Source of the DNA: Chrysemys picta bellii
Taxonomy: Eukaryota > Chordata > Testudines > Emydidae
Assembly (NCBI RefSeq): GCF_011386835.1
Contig: NC_088796.1
Coordinates: 90,503,468-90,567,467, forward strand
Direction: 5' to 3'
DNA length: 64,000 bases
Below are positions 22,667-34,731 of the stretch, piece after piece. The notes under the pieces are model-generated. The model made no database searches and was not told the DNA's origin. It saw only the letters and a program-made list of their open reading frames with translations. A program made the translations under genes and the position numbers. Numbering within the stretch: the first letter of the stretch is position 1; every line of letters begins with the position of its first letter.

Positions 22667-22951
22667 GGGTACATCTACACTACAGCAGGGAGTCGATTTA
22701 AGATACGCAAATTCAGCTACGTGAATAGCGTAGCTGAATTCGACGTATTGCAGCCGACTTACCCCGTTGTGAGGACGGCGGCAAAATCGACTTCTGCCGC
22801 TTTTTGTCGGCGGCGCTTACTACCACCTCCGCTGGTGGAGTTAGAGCGCCGATTCGGGGATTGATTGTCACATCCCGACGGGACGCGATAAATCGATCCC
22901 CGAGAGGTCGATTTCTACCCGCCGATTCAGGCGGGTAGTATAGACCAGACC
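22667..22951. mobile_element. Harbinger-like MITE with ATA flanks
   Basis: The ends GGGTACATCTACACTAC and GTATAGACCAGACC are inverted, and ATA lies on both sides (22664-22666 and 22952-22954). The interior includes opposed copies of CAGCTACGTGAATAGCGTAG and its complement, and TCGATTTCTACCCGCCGATT. It is well preserved. Non-coding. Confidence 0.75.
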
Positions 22952-22954
22952 ATA

Positions 22955-23728
22955 GATACAATACAAGATCCTGTCTCTTACTAAAATCTTAAAAGAAAGA
23001 AATGTATATTTCACTAGAGTGCCTAATTTGTAATACATATAGGAAACTATAGTAGACATTATAACTTATCCTAAAACAAAAGGGTGACCATAATCAGTCA
23101 TAAGGATTGTTCTGGTCTGTCATTCCTTTCTGCTATTCAAAAAGGATGGCTGGCAGGATGAAATCAAATCATACATTAATTCTCATAGCACAATTATAAA
23201 ATCCTGCTCCTACACAGGCTCAGGAAGTATCAATATCCAATCACATTCTGAAAGAAATCTTTGCAAGGATAAGGCTAGAAACTTTTAAAATTAAAACTCA
23301 AATTCTGTAGTAATCAATGTGGTCCCCAGAGAAGTGCTATGAGAGTGAACTGGCCAGTACAGACCCAGTCTAATTCTTGATGTGTAGAACCAATCTCCAC
23401 TGCAGCAGTTTTCCAAGCTCTTCTGAGGACCAAGCTTCTCATAGGGATTGATTTGGAAGTAACTAATAGGTCACAGTGAAGCAGTGGATTCTGATTTGCT
23501 TGCAGGGTTCTCCTTAGTGAATTCAAACAGTGGTTCATCAGTGTTCTAGGGAAATAGAGCTGTAACTTACTTAACTAAATAGAAGTTCTTTGGTATTGTC
23601 ACTGCTCTTACAGATTTTAGCCATGTTCTCTTGTGTGATCTAGCCGTCTGTAGCTTTTCTGGTCTTTAGTTCTGTGACTATGGTATCATGCACAATGACC
23701 TATTTTCCCAAATCCAGTTTTTAGTAGT
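22955..23728. other. No gene; possible LTR continuation
   Basis: No coding signal. The first part may be the remainder of the LTR at 21873-22666, but I could not confirm it. Confidence 0.35.
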
Positions 23729-24005
23729 GGCTTAGTCTACATTAGAAAGTTTTGGCCAGCATAGCTAGGATGATTAGGAGCATGAAAAAGTCACACCACC
23801 TGGGTGACATAGCTATGCCAGCAAAAACCTTAGTATAAATGTGGTTCTACTAGGAAAAGAGTCCTTTTGCTGGTATAGCATTTGTCGTTTGAGGACGTGT
23901 TTTTTGCCTCCAAAAGAATTCTTTTGTTGGTATAATCTGCTTCTCCATTAGAGGGCTTTATTGGTATAGCTATGCTGGCAAAGCATATGAAGTGTAGACA
24001 AGCCC
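23729..24005. mobile_element. Harbinger-like MITE, decayed
   Basis: The ends GGCTTAGTCTACATTAG and GAAGTGTAGACAAGCCC are inverted. The interior has CTAGGATGATTAGGAGCATG and repeated TTTGCTGGTATAGC-type blocks, like the copy at 48559-48839. The TSD is not clear. Confidence 0.65.
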
Positions 24006-25643
24006 TAAATCTCTTCTAGAAAATTGCTTCCATCTTGTGACCTTTATCTCTCCAGGCTTCCTTGCAGGTTAATATAGCGGTTTTTGAAAGCAGTCCAGCA
24101 GGCTAAACAGTAAGCTAAAATTCTGAGGGATTTAAGTAGCATGTCAGCAGAGTTCTCCCTAGCTGCTGCTGACTGTAGTGTTAATTATTTAATTTAAAAC
24201 ACAAAACCAGGCTCAGCAGAGGCTTATCCTTTTGGCTTGTTTATTGGCTCCAGCAGGCCGAGCAAGAAAGTCTCCATAGTCTTTAAATGCTAGAAAAATG
24301 AATGCAATACAAATGCAAGTGGAACCTCAACTAGTTGCATCTGGCCTGTAACTTGTATGTTTTCAGCTCTTTGGGCTGGATGTCTCAAGTTCTGTATGTG
24401 TAATCCAAGGATCTTGGCTACCCCTACTGAATAATGTGAAGCGCTCATGACGGCTTTTATCCTGAGTTATCAAGATAACTCCCGTGATGCCATGGTGATA
24501 TTGATTGGAATCAGTGAGATTTTACCGTTGGCTTCTTTGTGCCACAATATAACCTCTGTTGCTAAGAAAACCCATAAAATATTCAGCTGTCAGGCATTTG
24601 TGTGAACAATGGTAACATGGAGAGGAGAAAGTAGAAAAACAGTAAACACAATTGCCCTCATAGCTGTAATGTAAAAATGAACATAGTGACTTCATAATAC
24701 GCTGTTTTGCCCAAGTAAGGGGCTGCAAACAGGGAGGACGCCATGGATTCCAATAATGATTTCCCTATGTTCTAACTTGCTACTCTTTCCTATTACACAC
24801 ACTTTATTTTAGGAATAAAACATTGTAACATACTAAGCAGTACAGTAGCTGTGACAGATGCTCTCTGCCTAGTACTTGATATGATGTTTATCATGTTAAA
24901 CTTGTACTAACTGTGGGTACAGTTTACCGTGCGCGGCTTTTATCAGCAACAGTGCAAGAGCAAGAAGCAGTATGATAATTCTCTATTTTGTGGTAAATTT
25001 CTTTGAGAATCACCAATGATAAAGGTTGATTTCTTTCCAACTTAAATAAGTTACTGCACTCCAGTTTTTCATGGACAGTAATGTTATCATGGCTTTTTCA
25101 TGGCTAGACCTCATCCAGTCCTCTGGAAGTTGCTGTATTTTTAGTGTTGCAGAATGTGTGCTATAGTCATATGTATTCCTGTTTCTCTGTGAGTCTGTTA
25201 GATGTGCACATCAGGGGAACGCTGAAGCGACTGAGCTTCTCAGAGGTTTTGTTTATGCCTTAGGGCTTATATACATACAGGCTTCATTTTCATGTTCGCA
25301 AGAAATAAATATTCATTACCTTCATACTTATACAGGGCTCTTTACATTATACTCATTTGGAACACCCTCTGTGAATATAAATGAAAACAAGAAGATGCCT
25401 CTTTGATCTAATTACATTTTGAGCTTCTGTTTTGATGTATTTTTAATCTTATCGGTTGATCTGGAATTCTGGTTTTGACACTTACGATATATTTCTTCAA
25501 AGCTATTTCCACAGATGAACCCAGTGAAGTTGGACAGCTTGTTTACAATGGGTTTCTTCCTGCCCAGAGATAGATTCAAACACATCTTATATTAAACACA
25601 TTCAAACACATTATCACCCTGGTATAATGGAGCAATAGAGACA
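24006..25643. other. No recognised feature
   Basis: AT-rich unique-looking sequence. No gene, repeat terminus or structured RNA seen. Confidence 0.5.
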
Positions 25644-25645
25644 TA

Positions 25646-26498
25646 CAGTAACTCCTCACTTAACATTGTAGTTATGTTCTTGAAAAATGCAATTTTAAGT
25701 GAAATGATGTTATGGGGAAATTGGATTCGCTTAAGAATTAATGTAAATAGCAGGGTTAGGTTCCAGGGAATTTTTTTCCGCCAGACAAAAGACATTATAT
25801 ACATATACAGTATACGTTTTAAACAATTTTCAACAGTGTAATACTGTACTCAGCAATGATAATTGTGAAGCATGGTCGACATGGTGGAGTCAGAGGGTGA
25901 AAGAGGGTGGATTGTCCAGCTGCTCCTCTTGCTGTTCTTTCCAAAGTGCTGGGGGGTGCTCAACCCCTGGCTCTGTCCCAGGCCTGCTCCCACTCCAGCC
26001 CTTCCCTTAAGGCCCCACCCCTGCCCTGTCTCTTCCCGCCTCCGAACCCGCCCCGTGTGTGCCGCATCCTCGCTCCTCCCCACCTCTCCTCCACCCCCCA
26101 GCCTCCTGAATGCCATGAAACAGCTGATTGCTGAGGGTGGGAGGCGCAGGAGGAAGGGAGGACGCTGCATGCTGCATCTTCACTCCTCCCCAGTCCCCCC
26201 TGCCACCCCAGAGCCTCCTGAATGCTGCAAAACAGCTGATTGCTGCAGGCGGGAGGCGCAGGAAGGTAGAAGGGAGTTGCTGATCTGAATGGCCACTGGT
26301 GAGTGGGAGGCGCTGGTGGGGTGGGGGGAGTCGTTGGGGGGGCTTCTGGCCCACCCTGGTTTCAAGCCCCCATGGCGAAACAACGTTATAAGCAAACATT
26401 GCGCAACTTTAAATTAGTATGTTCTCAAATAGATCAGTGACATAACGAGTAACAATGAAACAACGTTAGCCAGGACGACATTAAGTGAGGAGTTACTG
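25646..26498. mobile_element. MITE with TA TSD and GC-rich core
   Basis: CAGTAACTCCTCACTTAA at the left pairs with TTAAGTGAGGAGTTACTG at the right, and TA flanks both sides, as for Tc1/mariner-type insertions. Subterminal parts (GTTATGTTCTTGAAAAATGC and CATTAAGTGAGG) are typical of a turtle MITE. The core contains an imperfect duplication around GAAACAGCTGATTGCTG (about 26115-26165 and 26226-26275). Open frames in the core are composition artefacts. Confidence 0.8.
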
Positions 26499-26500
26499 TA

Positions 26501-27739
26501 CAGATCAGTACAGGCAGACACACACAAACAATTGAATATAAGGTATTGTCTTGTAAAACACATTTCTTTCCTCAAAGAATCCAGTAACGGGATTTAATTC
26601 TTTGTTTAATAGAATTGTTTGGAAAACCTGGTAAAGAAGGCTGCTAATGTGGATTCTGCTACTGTCTTCTAGTCAAACATCTGCTAGAAAAACAAACAAT
26701 GTAAATCGAACATTAAATTGAGGTCAACAGCTTCTTATAGCATTAGTGGTGGTTGGCTTCAGATTGGTTAACACAGTTGTGCTTATTGCAGAGGATTTCC
26801 TGGCAGTGAAGCTGCAGCTGCAGTCTGTGAAGGATGGAAACCTTTTTAAATTTAATGTAATCAGTTTAATGTATTAAAAATAGTCTCTCATTTCTTTACG
26901 CTCCTTTGTGTCTTTAAAGACTTGTTACGTTGTTTTTCTCAATCAGCTGGTGTTCTGAGTGTCATTGGTTTTATTTACTCTTTTGAAAAGTATGATAGTG
27001 TTGATATATTTATCATGAATTGTCATATCCAGCTTATTCTATTTTAAGGGTGTGCAAACTTTGCATGGCTAAAAGAGCTTCTTGGGCTGGGCTTTGTAAC
27101 AATGCAGCAGATTTGCAGCTGCATTCGTCTTCATTTCAGGGGTGTATTTCAGGACAGCAGTGGTCCCAGTAAGCAAAACTCCATCTTGATCTGAACAGAT
27201 AGACTATAGTTTCTTAAAAATACCAGATTAAAATAAATTCCTTCTGTTGATGTTCTGTGTAGAGAGAGAGCAAGCAGGATAAAAGCACAAATTGACATAA
27301 AATTGAACTTTAAAATTTATTTAATAGATTGAGCCATTTGACATTCAGTTGTCTTTAAGCTAATTGTACACCCCATTGAAACTCTTGATATTGCTAGTAG
27401 GTGTCAAATATTCAACCTTATGACTGAAGGCACATAACAGTAACTTCTCCCCTGTGTGGATTTTTCTTCTTTTTCACCTGATAGTCTTGTTGAGGGACAG
27501 GGTTTTAATCCTTTGAACCTTAAACTCATTGCTACTATGTATAGTGTTAATATGACATGCTTAATTATACATTGGCAATTTATTGGCCGAGTGTGGCTCC
27601 AATCAGTTTTTCTGCTACTGTTCTATCAGTATCTCTACTGAGATCAAGTCCATTTCTGTTTTTGGTATGAATCTAAGAATAGGACCTGCTAGAGACAGTG
27701 CTGGAATGGCCACTGTCCTGATTTGGCACAATTTTGTGA
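26501..27739. other. No recognised feature
   Basis: AT-rich sequence without recognisable genes or repeat ends. Confidence 0.45.
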
Positions 27740-28249
27740 TCAAAGATGTGTTCTTCTACTACTGGAGAAGAAGAAATGTAGTCCCATGAGTTCTATAGTA
27801 GAGTAGATGTAGGGATAGATCTTATGATTTATTAAGGAATACTTCTGTATGAAGTTACAAAAATAATAGGGTGCATTGATTTTTACAGGAGCTACACTGA
27901 AATTAGATAACCTATCAGTCTTTCTCAGAGTATGTAATCCTCTCTCCAAAAAGATGGAACAATAAAATCTGCATCCACAACATTTTCTTAAAGTATTTAA
28001 ATGTAATTGACCCCATAAAGGGACCGATTGGCTTTTACCAACTCTTGTTTCATCCAGGATGCGTTGGAAAAAGCATGTTGTTAAAAAGGGGGTGGTCCAG
28101 TATTGAGTTATTACTGATCCATCCATCAAAGGCCACATACCAATTACATTCAGCCTGAATACTAGGGAGGAAATGTCTCTCTTTCCATTAGCAAATATTC
28201 CTTGGTGTACTTTGCAGCATGGACTGCCTGCCTTGGAGAAAAAATGCAA
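27740..28249 (-). other. Unrecognised 169-residue open frame
   Basis: A minus-strand frame is open for 169 codons in AT-rich DNA, which is longer than typical by chance here. Its product (WPLMDGSVITQYWTTPFLTT, then FFQRILDETRVGKS) has no motif I can name, no obvious signal peptide and no splice context I trust. It sits next to the 3' end of an antisense CR1 fragment. It may be a chance frame, a repeat-derived frame or a decayed gene piece. Confidence 0.2.
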
Positions 28250-28261
28250 CTGATCCCCAAT

Positions 28262-28700
28262 TAATGCATTTCATGGATTCCTACATTTTAAGGGCAGAAG
28301 TGACCATTATGATCATCTGGCCTGATCTCCTGTATAACACAGGCCAAAAAACCTCACTGAGCAATATCTGCACCAAACCCCCTAACATCTGGGTCAGCTA
28401 GATCATACTTTTGGAAAAATATTGGCTCTTGATTTAAGAACTTCAATTGATGGAAGAAGCCTGGTTTACTTAGGTAAGTTGTTCCAATGATTGATCACTT
28501 TCACTATTAAAAATGTGCACCTTTGTTTCCAGTCTGAATCTATCTTGCTTTAGCTTGCAGCCATTGGATCTGATTCAACTCTCTTCTGCTAGATTAAAGA
28601 GGTGTCTGTCAGAAATCACTTTCCCTTTAAGGTACTCATAGACTCTGATCAAGTTATCTCAACCTTTTCTTGCACTAATCTTAAGATTTTGTTCCCAAGT
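28262..28700 (-). mobile_element. CR1 3' end fragment, antisense
   Basis: AGGGCAGAAGTGACCATTAT, GATCTCCTGTATAACACAGG and TCCAGTCTGAATCTATC match, on the minus strand, the 3' UTR and distal region of an older CR1 subfamily. Only this distal part remains. Confidence 0.75.
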
Positions 28701-28783
28701 AACCTTTTTAGCGCTAGCTCTGATTTAAATGCATTTCCATCCTCTCCATGGCTATAGAGATTCTGGCATTGAAATGTTCAAAG

Positions 28784-28925
28784 AGGCAAGGTGTAGCAAT
28801 CAGAACGCAGGACTGGGAAATAGGAAGTCTGAGGTATAATTCTGGCTCTGCCACTGACTTCTTGGATATGTTGCCATGTGTCTCATTTCCTCCTCTATCC
28901 CCCAGTCGGTAAATACGGAGAACAG
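28784..28925 (+). repeat. MIR-like SINE fragment
   Basis: GTAGCAATCAGAACGCAGGA, TTCTGGCTCTGCCACTGACTT and TTTCCTCCTCTATCCCCCAG follow MIR order. Diverged. Confidence 0.55.
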
Positions 28926-29286
28926 ATGACTTTGTTGCCACCTAAGGCTAGATGTTTTCAAAGGAATCTAGAAATAGCTGTCAAGCCTCATTGGACACCT
29001 AACTCCTTTCAGCTCTTTTGAAGGTGAACATGCAAGTGATATGTATTCTAAGAGAATCATGCTAATCTAATCTACAGACACACAAGCAGCTACCTCTCCC
29101 TTCTTCTCTGTAATGATTTTAACAGTATAGGCAGCAGTTGGGCAAAATCTCTCTGTATCAATACCTCATGTGCCTCTTAAACCAAACATACCACAGAACA
29201 TTCACTAGGACATTATGCAGCAAACTGTAAGCTCTTCAGGAGAGTGACTGTTTTAATACAGGTTTATACAGCAACCAGCACAAAAC

Positions 29287-29386
29287 AGGCAGTGTGGCTT
29301 AGTGAACAGGGCACTGAATTGGGAGTCTGGACTCCAGACACAAGATTCCCACCTCTGCCACTGGCCTACTATGTGTTGCTGTGCAG

Positions 29387-29422
<36 letters not shown>

Positions 29423-29480
29423 ATCCATCTAGACTGCAAGCTCCCTAGGGCAGTGATTGTCTTCCAGTATGTGTATGCAC
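29287..29480 (+). repeat. MIR-like SINE with (TC)n expansion
   Basis: GCAGTGTGGCTTAGTGAACA with GGGAGTCTGGACTCCAGACA is the tRNA-like head of a MIR-family SINE, followed by CCACCTCTGCCACTGGCCTA. A (TC) run at about 29391-29420 sits where the family normally has its pyrimidine-rich stretch, suggesting microsatellite expansion inside the SINE. Confidence 0.65.
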
Positions 29481-30936
29481 AAAGGAGAAAAAGCGAAATG
29501 TCCTGCTTGTGCGTGTGATGTTCTTCAGTAATGCATTTTTCCACTTGATTAACAAACTCATACGTTTTCTGGTCAGTTACATTTTTTTAAAGGCAGAATG
29601 TGTACATACTGTTGCTTGTCAGGGCTGTTGTCCCAAATTCTTGCATTCTGTATTTCTCTGCTGGGGTCCAACTCAACAAAGGCTTTTATTCTGTCAAGCT
29701 TGCTTTCTGCATTAATGCTGCTCATTTTGAAGCAGTCAGGTTTCATTTTTAATCGTTTCTTTGTAATGTACTGAACATGTACATTTAATGGCTTTAATTG
29801 AAATGGGTTGCTCTTGGCCCTTTATCTTTCTGAGGTAGAAAAATAGAGTTCTGAGCAGTTTGTATAAGATCACCCAAAAGATCTCAAACTTGAGAGCCTC
29901 TCTGCTTTGTGTAGCTATTAAGGATTCCAGTGCACTTTTAGTAAGAACAAGAGCTTACTCTGGAGTCCTAGTGGAAAATTTTCCCTCCTGCCTTCCCTTC
30001 CCTGTTGTGTGGCATGCTGTGTGCCTGCTCCTCAGTGGTACTCTATATATGTAGCTTACAAACAATGTGCAATATTTGGGATTGAAAGGCACGATACATA
30101 TTATTTATAATACATGATTTACAAGGCAGGAGGCCTTAGTTCTGTCCCTTATTTGGAGTAAAATTTATTAATCTAGTGAAGAGTTTTACCAACTATGGGC
30201 CAAATCCCCAGATTGACTTCAGTGGCGCTATGCTGATTTTTACCAGCTAGGCATCTGGCCCAATGTAAATTTTGCCCCAAATTTGCTCAAATATTTTCCA
30301 CACGATTAGAAAAAAGCTCTGATTATGGAGTTGAGAACCTTGAAGGACATATCTGATTAGAAATATTTTCAGTAAACAATTATAGAGTTTCTATTAAGCT
30401 TTGTACCTTGTTCATTATTTCAACAATTGCACAGTTACTTTACAGTATTTTGTTCCCTCTTTTTCTCTGTAACTCCTTAATGAGTAAAAACACTATATTG
30501 TGTTTTTTCCTCCCTCATTCTCCATGAAAACACAGGAAAATGCTTCCTCTAGTCAAGCCTCTACTTTCGTGTGCTTAGTAGTAATAATTTGCCAGACATT
30601 TTTAGACTGTATTACTGTCAAATTAAGCCTCCTACAGAAGTCTGCATATAGCTGCTGAACAGCCAATGTGTGGGAGGTATAACTCAGTCTTGGGAATAAA
30701 CAGAAGTGAAACATCTTTTCAGCAGAGATATCCTGAGATGCTATGTTACAGGGCTGTGGGATGAGGGAGACTGAGCTGATTCTGTAGGACGTACTGTATC
30801 TTTTACCTCCATCATACACACACCTTTATCTCTGGCTGATGTGTATAAAAGTCCTCTTAATGAAAAGGGTAACTCTGTTTCCACTTTTGTCGAGCGCTTG
30901 GCTTCTTTGCTGAAGCTGCCACAACGATGCCAATTG
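29481..30936. other. No recognised gene
   Basis: AT-rich sequence. About 30196-30262 (GCCAAATCCCCAGATTGACT through ACCAGCTAGGCATCTGGCCC) looks like a scrap of an ancient dispersed repeat. Nothing else recognised. Confidence 0.4.
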
Positions 30937-31524
30937 TGTTGCTGGTTTTGGTGGTTTTCCACCTGTTCACTTTGTTGCCGGCACAGGGGCCCGAGGATAG
31001 CAACAGTGAGGTTCGGTGCCCGGAGTGCTTCACGCCAATAAACATACCGGGGTGGAGAAACAATCAAAGTTTATTTGAGATCTCAAAGTGGTGCAAGGAG
31101 ACAGGCAAGTCTCAAATCGAGCACACCAGCAAAAACAGTTTCTCTCTTCTTTATACATTTTACAACTAAGCCCCCCCCTCTCTACCACCCCCCCACTCCC
31201 CCTCCCCTTTCTACCAAAGGCATGTTTATACATTTAAGCAACTAAATCATTCTAGGGCTATAAATCTAGTTTGTTAGCAACTTCTCTCTAAACAGCCACC
31301 TGGTCCTGTTTACCCTTAGTTTATTACCCCTTCCTCAGCCAGAAACATGCAAACCTCATCATTATTGTTTGGTACCTGAAATGAGCAAGGTTGTAATTGC
31401 TAACTAGCTATTTACACATTCCAATACCTGTCCTTGGTTGTTAAGGTCGATCAGAGTTAAACATGGAAGGACAGAGTTTAAACATGGAAGAACTCTGGCT
31501 CAGGCAGGCATAGTAACCCCAACA
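30937..31524 (-). mobile_element. Solo LTR candidate, minus orientation
   Basis: TGTTGCTGGTTTTGG at the left and AGTAACCCCAACA at the right give TG...CA ends. On the minus strand TGTATAAAG (plus about 31150-31158) precedes AATAAA (plus TTTATT at about 31068) by roughly 85 bp, which is LTR-like order. The flanks AATTG and ACTGG agree at only 3 of 5 bases, so a decayed TSD is possible but unproven. Confidence 0.55.
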
Positions 31525-33054
31525 ACTGGGAATTGGACTGAAACAACCATAGGCCATTAACAGCTATCACCATAGCATTGGGCCTGAGTTACTGTTAGCT
31601 TGGACTGGATTTAAACCTAGTGATCTTCTAGTAAAAAAAAAATAAAAATGTTGCATCCCATTTTTATTCCTTTGAGTCTCTCAGATCCCAAACACAAAAG
31701 CTTTTAAAGATAAGCATCAGCTGAATTTTGCACTCAGTTGCACCAGTGTGTTCAGGCTTTTTGCTTAAATGCTATTGCATATACTGTATGTGAGGACCTT
31801 GTCCAAAGGCCATTGTAGTCTATGGGAGTCTTTCAGTTGACTTCAGTGGGGTTTGCACTAGGTCCTAATACAGAGTAGAATATGGATGTTGAACTTTTTT
31901 ATCTGAAAAAGCAGCTTATCTGGTGTAACACTTAGAACATTTTTTAGTGTGGATTTTCATGTAGGACTGTTCTGATGGGTTCCGTTAGAGTGACACTAAC
32001 CAGTAAAATGAAGTCTTGCAACACCTGCTGTTAATAAAAGCTTTTGTGAAAAGTTGTTAGGTGGTGGTGACACCCTCTTGTTGGCAGCCTAATGGTGAAG
32101 CTCTAGAAATAATTACAGGCAATTTTGTTTTCAGTGTTCCAAAGGGCTGCTTTCTTGTATTTCTACCTGAAAACATAAACATTCCTCAAGAAGCAGGGAG
32201 TATCTGGGTTTTTTCATTTTTGAAGGAATCTGTTCTCTGTTAAAACTGATCTGGCTTCAGCCAGGCATAATGTGGATTAGTTTTGTGTACACTTCCCAAC
32301 ACAGCTCTGTGCATCTTAATCCCAATAAGTGCCCTCAGAGAGTTCCTGTCTTGATGATGTCCTTTTAGAAGTGTGAGTTTGTGGGCAAATGCTGTTGCTC
32401 TGTCTTTCAAGAATTCCTAATGCATATTCCTTAAAAATCTTTAAAATCCATGTGGGTAAGGAGAGAGATTATCTGTACTTTTTTGGGCACAGGTTTGCTA
32501 CTCATTTACTTCTAGGCCATGCTTCTGTGTAGATACTACTAAAGTGCCAACTTTGGGCCCATTGTGCCAGGCTTACTTATGTAGACTAATAGCTTACTCT
32601 CTGAATAGTGTCATTGAAATCACCAGCACTATTTACTGGGTAAGGTGCGACTCAACACGAAAAACAGTGATAGAATCAGCCCCTTTTAAGATGTGGATAT
32701 GTGTCCAATAGACCATAGTTTGAGATCACCAGATATGTTTTCACTTGCGACCACATGAATTTAAACCCAAGTCTGTATGGCATAGACGGAAGGCAAGCGG
32801 AGAGATTTTCATAGGCATAAATGGCAGTTGGTGCCCAAACTCCCATTGAAAATCAATGGAAGTTATGGACTTAAGTATAATTTTCCCTCTAGAGCATTAA
32901 TATGCTGTCACAGTCCGCATGCTTTCAGATTTTTTAATGAAAATTTTAGGGAAAAATTATTTTCTAATTATTTTTAATAAGTAATTTTATTTATAAAGCA
33001 AATTCTCTCTTTGTGCTGTAGTGCTTGGTGTATTAAGTATAACATTAAAATATA
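31525..33054. other. No recognised gene
   Basis: AT-rich sequence. Short scraps near 31800-31870 and 32838-32885 resemble ancient dispersed repeats built around TTCAGTTGACTTCAGTGGGG. No coding signal. Confidence 0.4.
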
Positions 33055-33258
33055 GGAATAATAATATATGGAGATATACCTATCTCATAGAACTGGAAGG
33101 GACCCTGAAAGGTCATCAAGTCCAGCCCCCCTGCCTTCACTAGCAGGACCAAGTACTGATTTTGCCCCAAATCCCTAAATGGCCCCTCAAGGATTGAGCT
33201 CACAACGCTGGGTTTAGCAGGCCAATGCTCAAACCACTGAGCTATCCCTCCCCCAGTG
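33055..33258 (-). repeat. CryI-type SINE, tRNA-Lys-derived
   Basis: On the minus strand the order is: a tRNA-like head with A box TAGCTCAGTGGTTTGA (33229-33244), B box around CGTTGTGAGCTCAATCC (33191-33207), a unique middle with GGCCATTTAGGGATTTGGGG, and a tail TTCCAGTTCTATGAG. I recognise this as the cryptodiran turtle SINE. Its tail matches the 3' end of the CR1 at 12328, as expected if CR1 machinery moves it. The internal Pol III boxes are nearly intact, but transcription cannot be judged from sequence. Confidence 0.88.
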
Positions 33259-33263
33259 ATGAA

Positions 33264-33290
33264 TGAAATGAAATGAAATGAAATAACATG
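33264..33290 (+). repeat. Short (GAAAT)n microsatellite
   Basis: Four to five GAAAT units next to the 5' end of the SINE. Confidence 0.8.
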
Positions 33291-33906
33291 CTTACAAGGA
33301 CAAATTAAAAAGCTGAACAGAAAATGACATTTACAGATGCTTTGGGAAGGATTTTTTGTGTGTGTGTGCATTGAATGGCTTCACTGTACAGCAGATGCTC
33401 CAGGGTTAACTTGTGATTCACACACATTTGGTATGCAAGTGGGATGTTTAGTAGAATGTGAGGCCCCCACGGATGTTTGGCAGAACTTGTAAAAGGGCGT
33501 GGGGATGCATTCTTGTCACTGTACAAGGTCATTATGCTCATGTTGCATTTCCATGGGTCTTAATCTCTACCATATTTTCAACAGGGAGTAGACTGTGTGT
33601 TCATGCAGGCTCATGAGGAGAAATGACACACAGATGAATAAAGTGCAGCTGACCCTGCACCAGCCCTGTAGGCCATTATGTAGCTGCCAGACAAGCCAGC
33701 TGTGAATCCAGAGAACTCGTCAACTGGGGAAAATGTTATTCCAGGGCAGGGATTGAGTCCTGTACTAGCCATATGCAGCCATCACAAGAGGTCCCAAAAA
33801 TGGTAGGAGATTGAGGAAAAGTGGTGTAGTGTACAGACTGTAATATAACATCATAGTGCCAAGTGAGAAAGTCTGTGCATGCATGTACTAGTTTCCTTGC
33901 AAGTCG
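33291..33906. other. No recognised feature
   Basis: No gene or repeat recognised apart from a short GT run at about 33357-33370. Confidence 0.45.
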
Positions 33907-33914
33907 CCTGAAGT

Positions 33915-34542
33915 TAGGGTGACCAGACAGCAAGTGTGAAAAATCGGGACACGGTGTCATAGAAATTTCTGTCTGTTCCAGCTGAGGAATAAGGAGAGAC
34001 GGACACAGCTAATCAAGCAAGGAGCCCCGGGAGGGGCGATCCGTTTATTTCAATTGCAATTGGGTTCGAGCTCATAAGTCAGCAAGAACAAAGAAAACAC
34101 TTACACCAAAGCATTATATGCAGTTGCTTATGATAATCTATCGCTCTATGATTGGCCACAATTTGCTATCATTACCATACATAATTAGCAAGCTACATGT
34201 ATCTGCCCCTCTTATGACCCCTTATTGTTCATCTATTTGCCCCCTCCTCCTTGCTTATTTTGCAAGCAGTTAGCTATCTACAGGACGCAGGCACAGAAAG
34301 GTCCATTGTCTCCAGTTTTGGAGTTTGGCTACATTTCCTCTTGAAGGAACTCCCTGACTACCTATAGCTGACCCTGCATTTTGTCCTTCTTCTTTCTCCC
34401 ATGTGTACATGACAAATTTGCTCCCTGGCAGTTAAGTAGAATAATTTTATATCAAGGGGGTGGGAGGTAATAGGAGCCTATATAAGAAAAAGCCCCCAAA
34501 ATCGGGACTGTCCCTATAAAATCGGGACATCTGGTCAGCCTA
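33915..34542. mobile_element. hAT-like MITE split by an LTR
   Basis: The left arm TAGGGTGACCAGACAGCAAG...AAATCGGGAC and the right arm AAATCGGGACATCTGGTCAGCCTA belong to the same family as the intact 124-bp copy at 62247-62370. An exact 8-bp TSD CCTGAAGT flanks the whole (33907-33914 and 34543-34550). The middle is occupied by an LTR-like insertion. Confidence 0.8.
33955..34454 (-). mobile_element. Solo LTR candidate inside the MITE
   Basis: It starts TGTCATAGAAATTTC. Either TGTACATGACA (to 34414, giving a perfect TGTCAT/ATGACA pair) or TTTTATATCA (to 34454, where MITE sequence resumes) could be the right end. On the minus strand AATAAA lies at plus about 34044, with CATATAAT about 70 bp upstream. 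No clear TSD could be read in the G-rich MITE target. Confidence 0.55.
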
Positions 34543-34731
34543 CCTGAAGTCTATGTAGTTCTGTTGATCCTCATCTGTGGTGGTAGTGGTGGAGGGCAGG
34601 AAGGAATGATTCTGAGTAAAGGGGGAAAGCTGACTTATGAAGTAAATCTAAATTCAACACAGGAAAAGTACAAAAAAAATTACATTTTAGCTCTGGTTCT
34701 TAAAACTGGAGGCCCTGAGATCTAGATTAAA

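Noticed and set aside
25850..26399. Open frames of 100-138 codons on both strands
   Set aside because: They fall within the GC-rich, partly duplicated core of the TA-flanked MITE at 25646-26498.
33191..33258. tRNA-Lys-like sequence on the minus strand as a functional tRNA
   Set aside because: It is the 5' head of a CryI SINE, continuous with the SINE body and CR1-like tail; stems are degraded.
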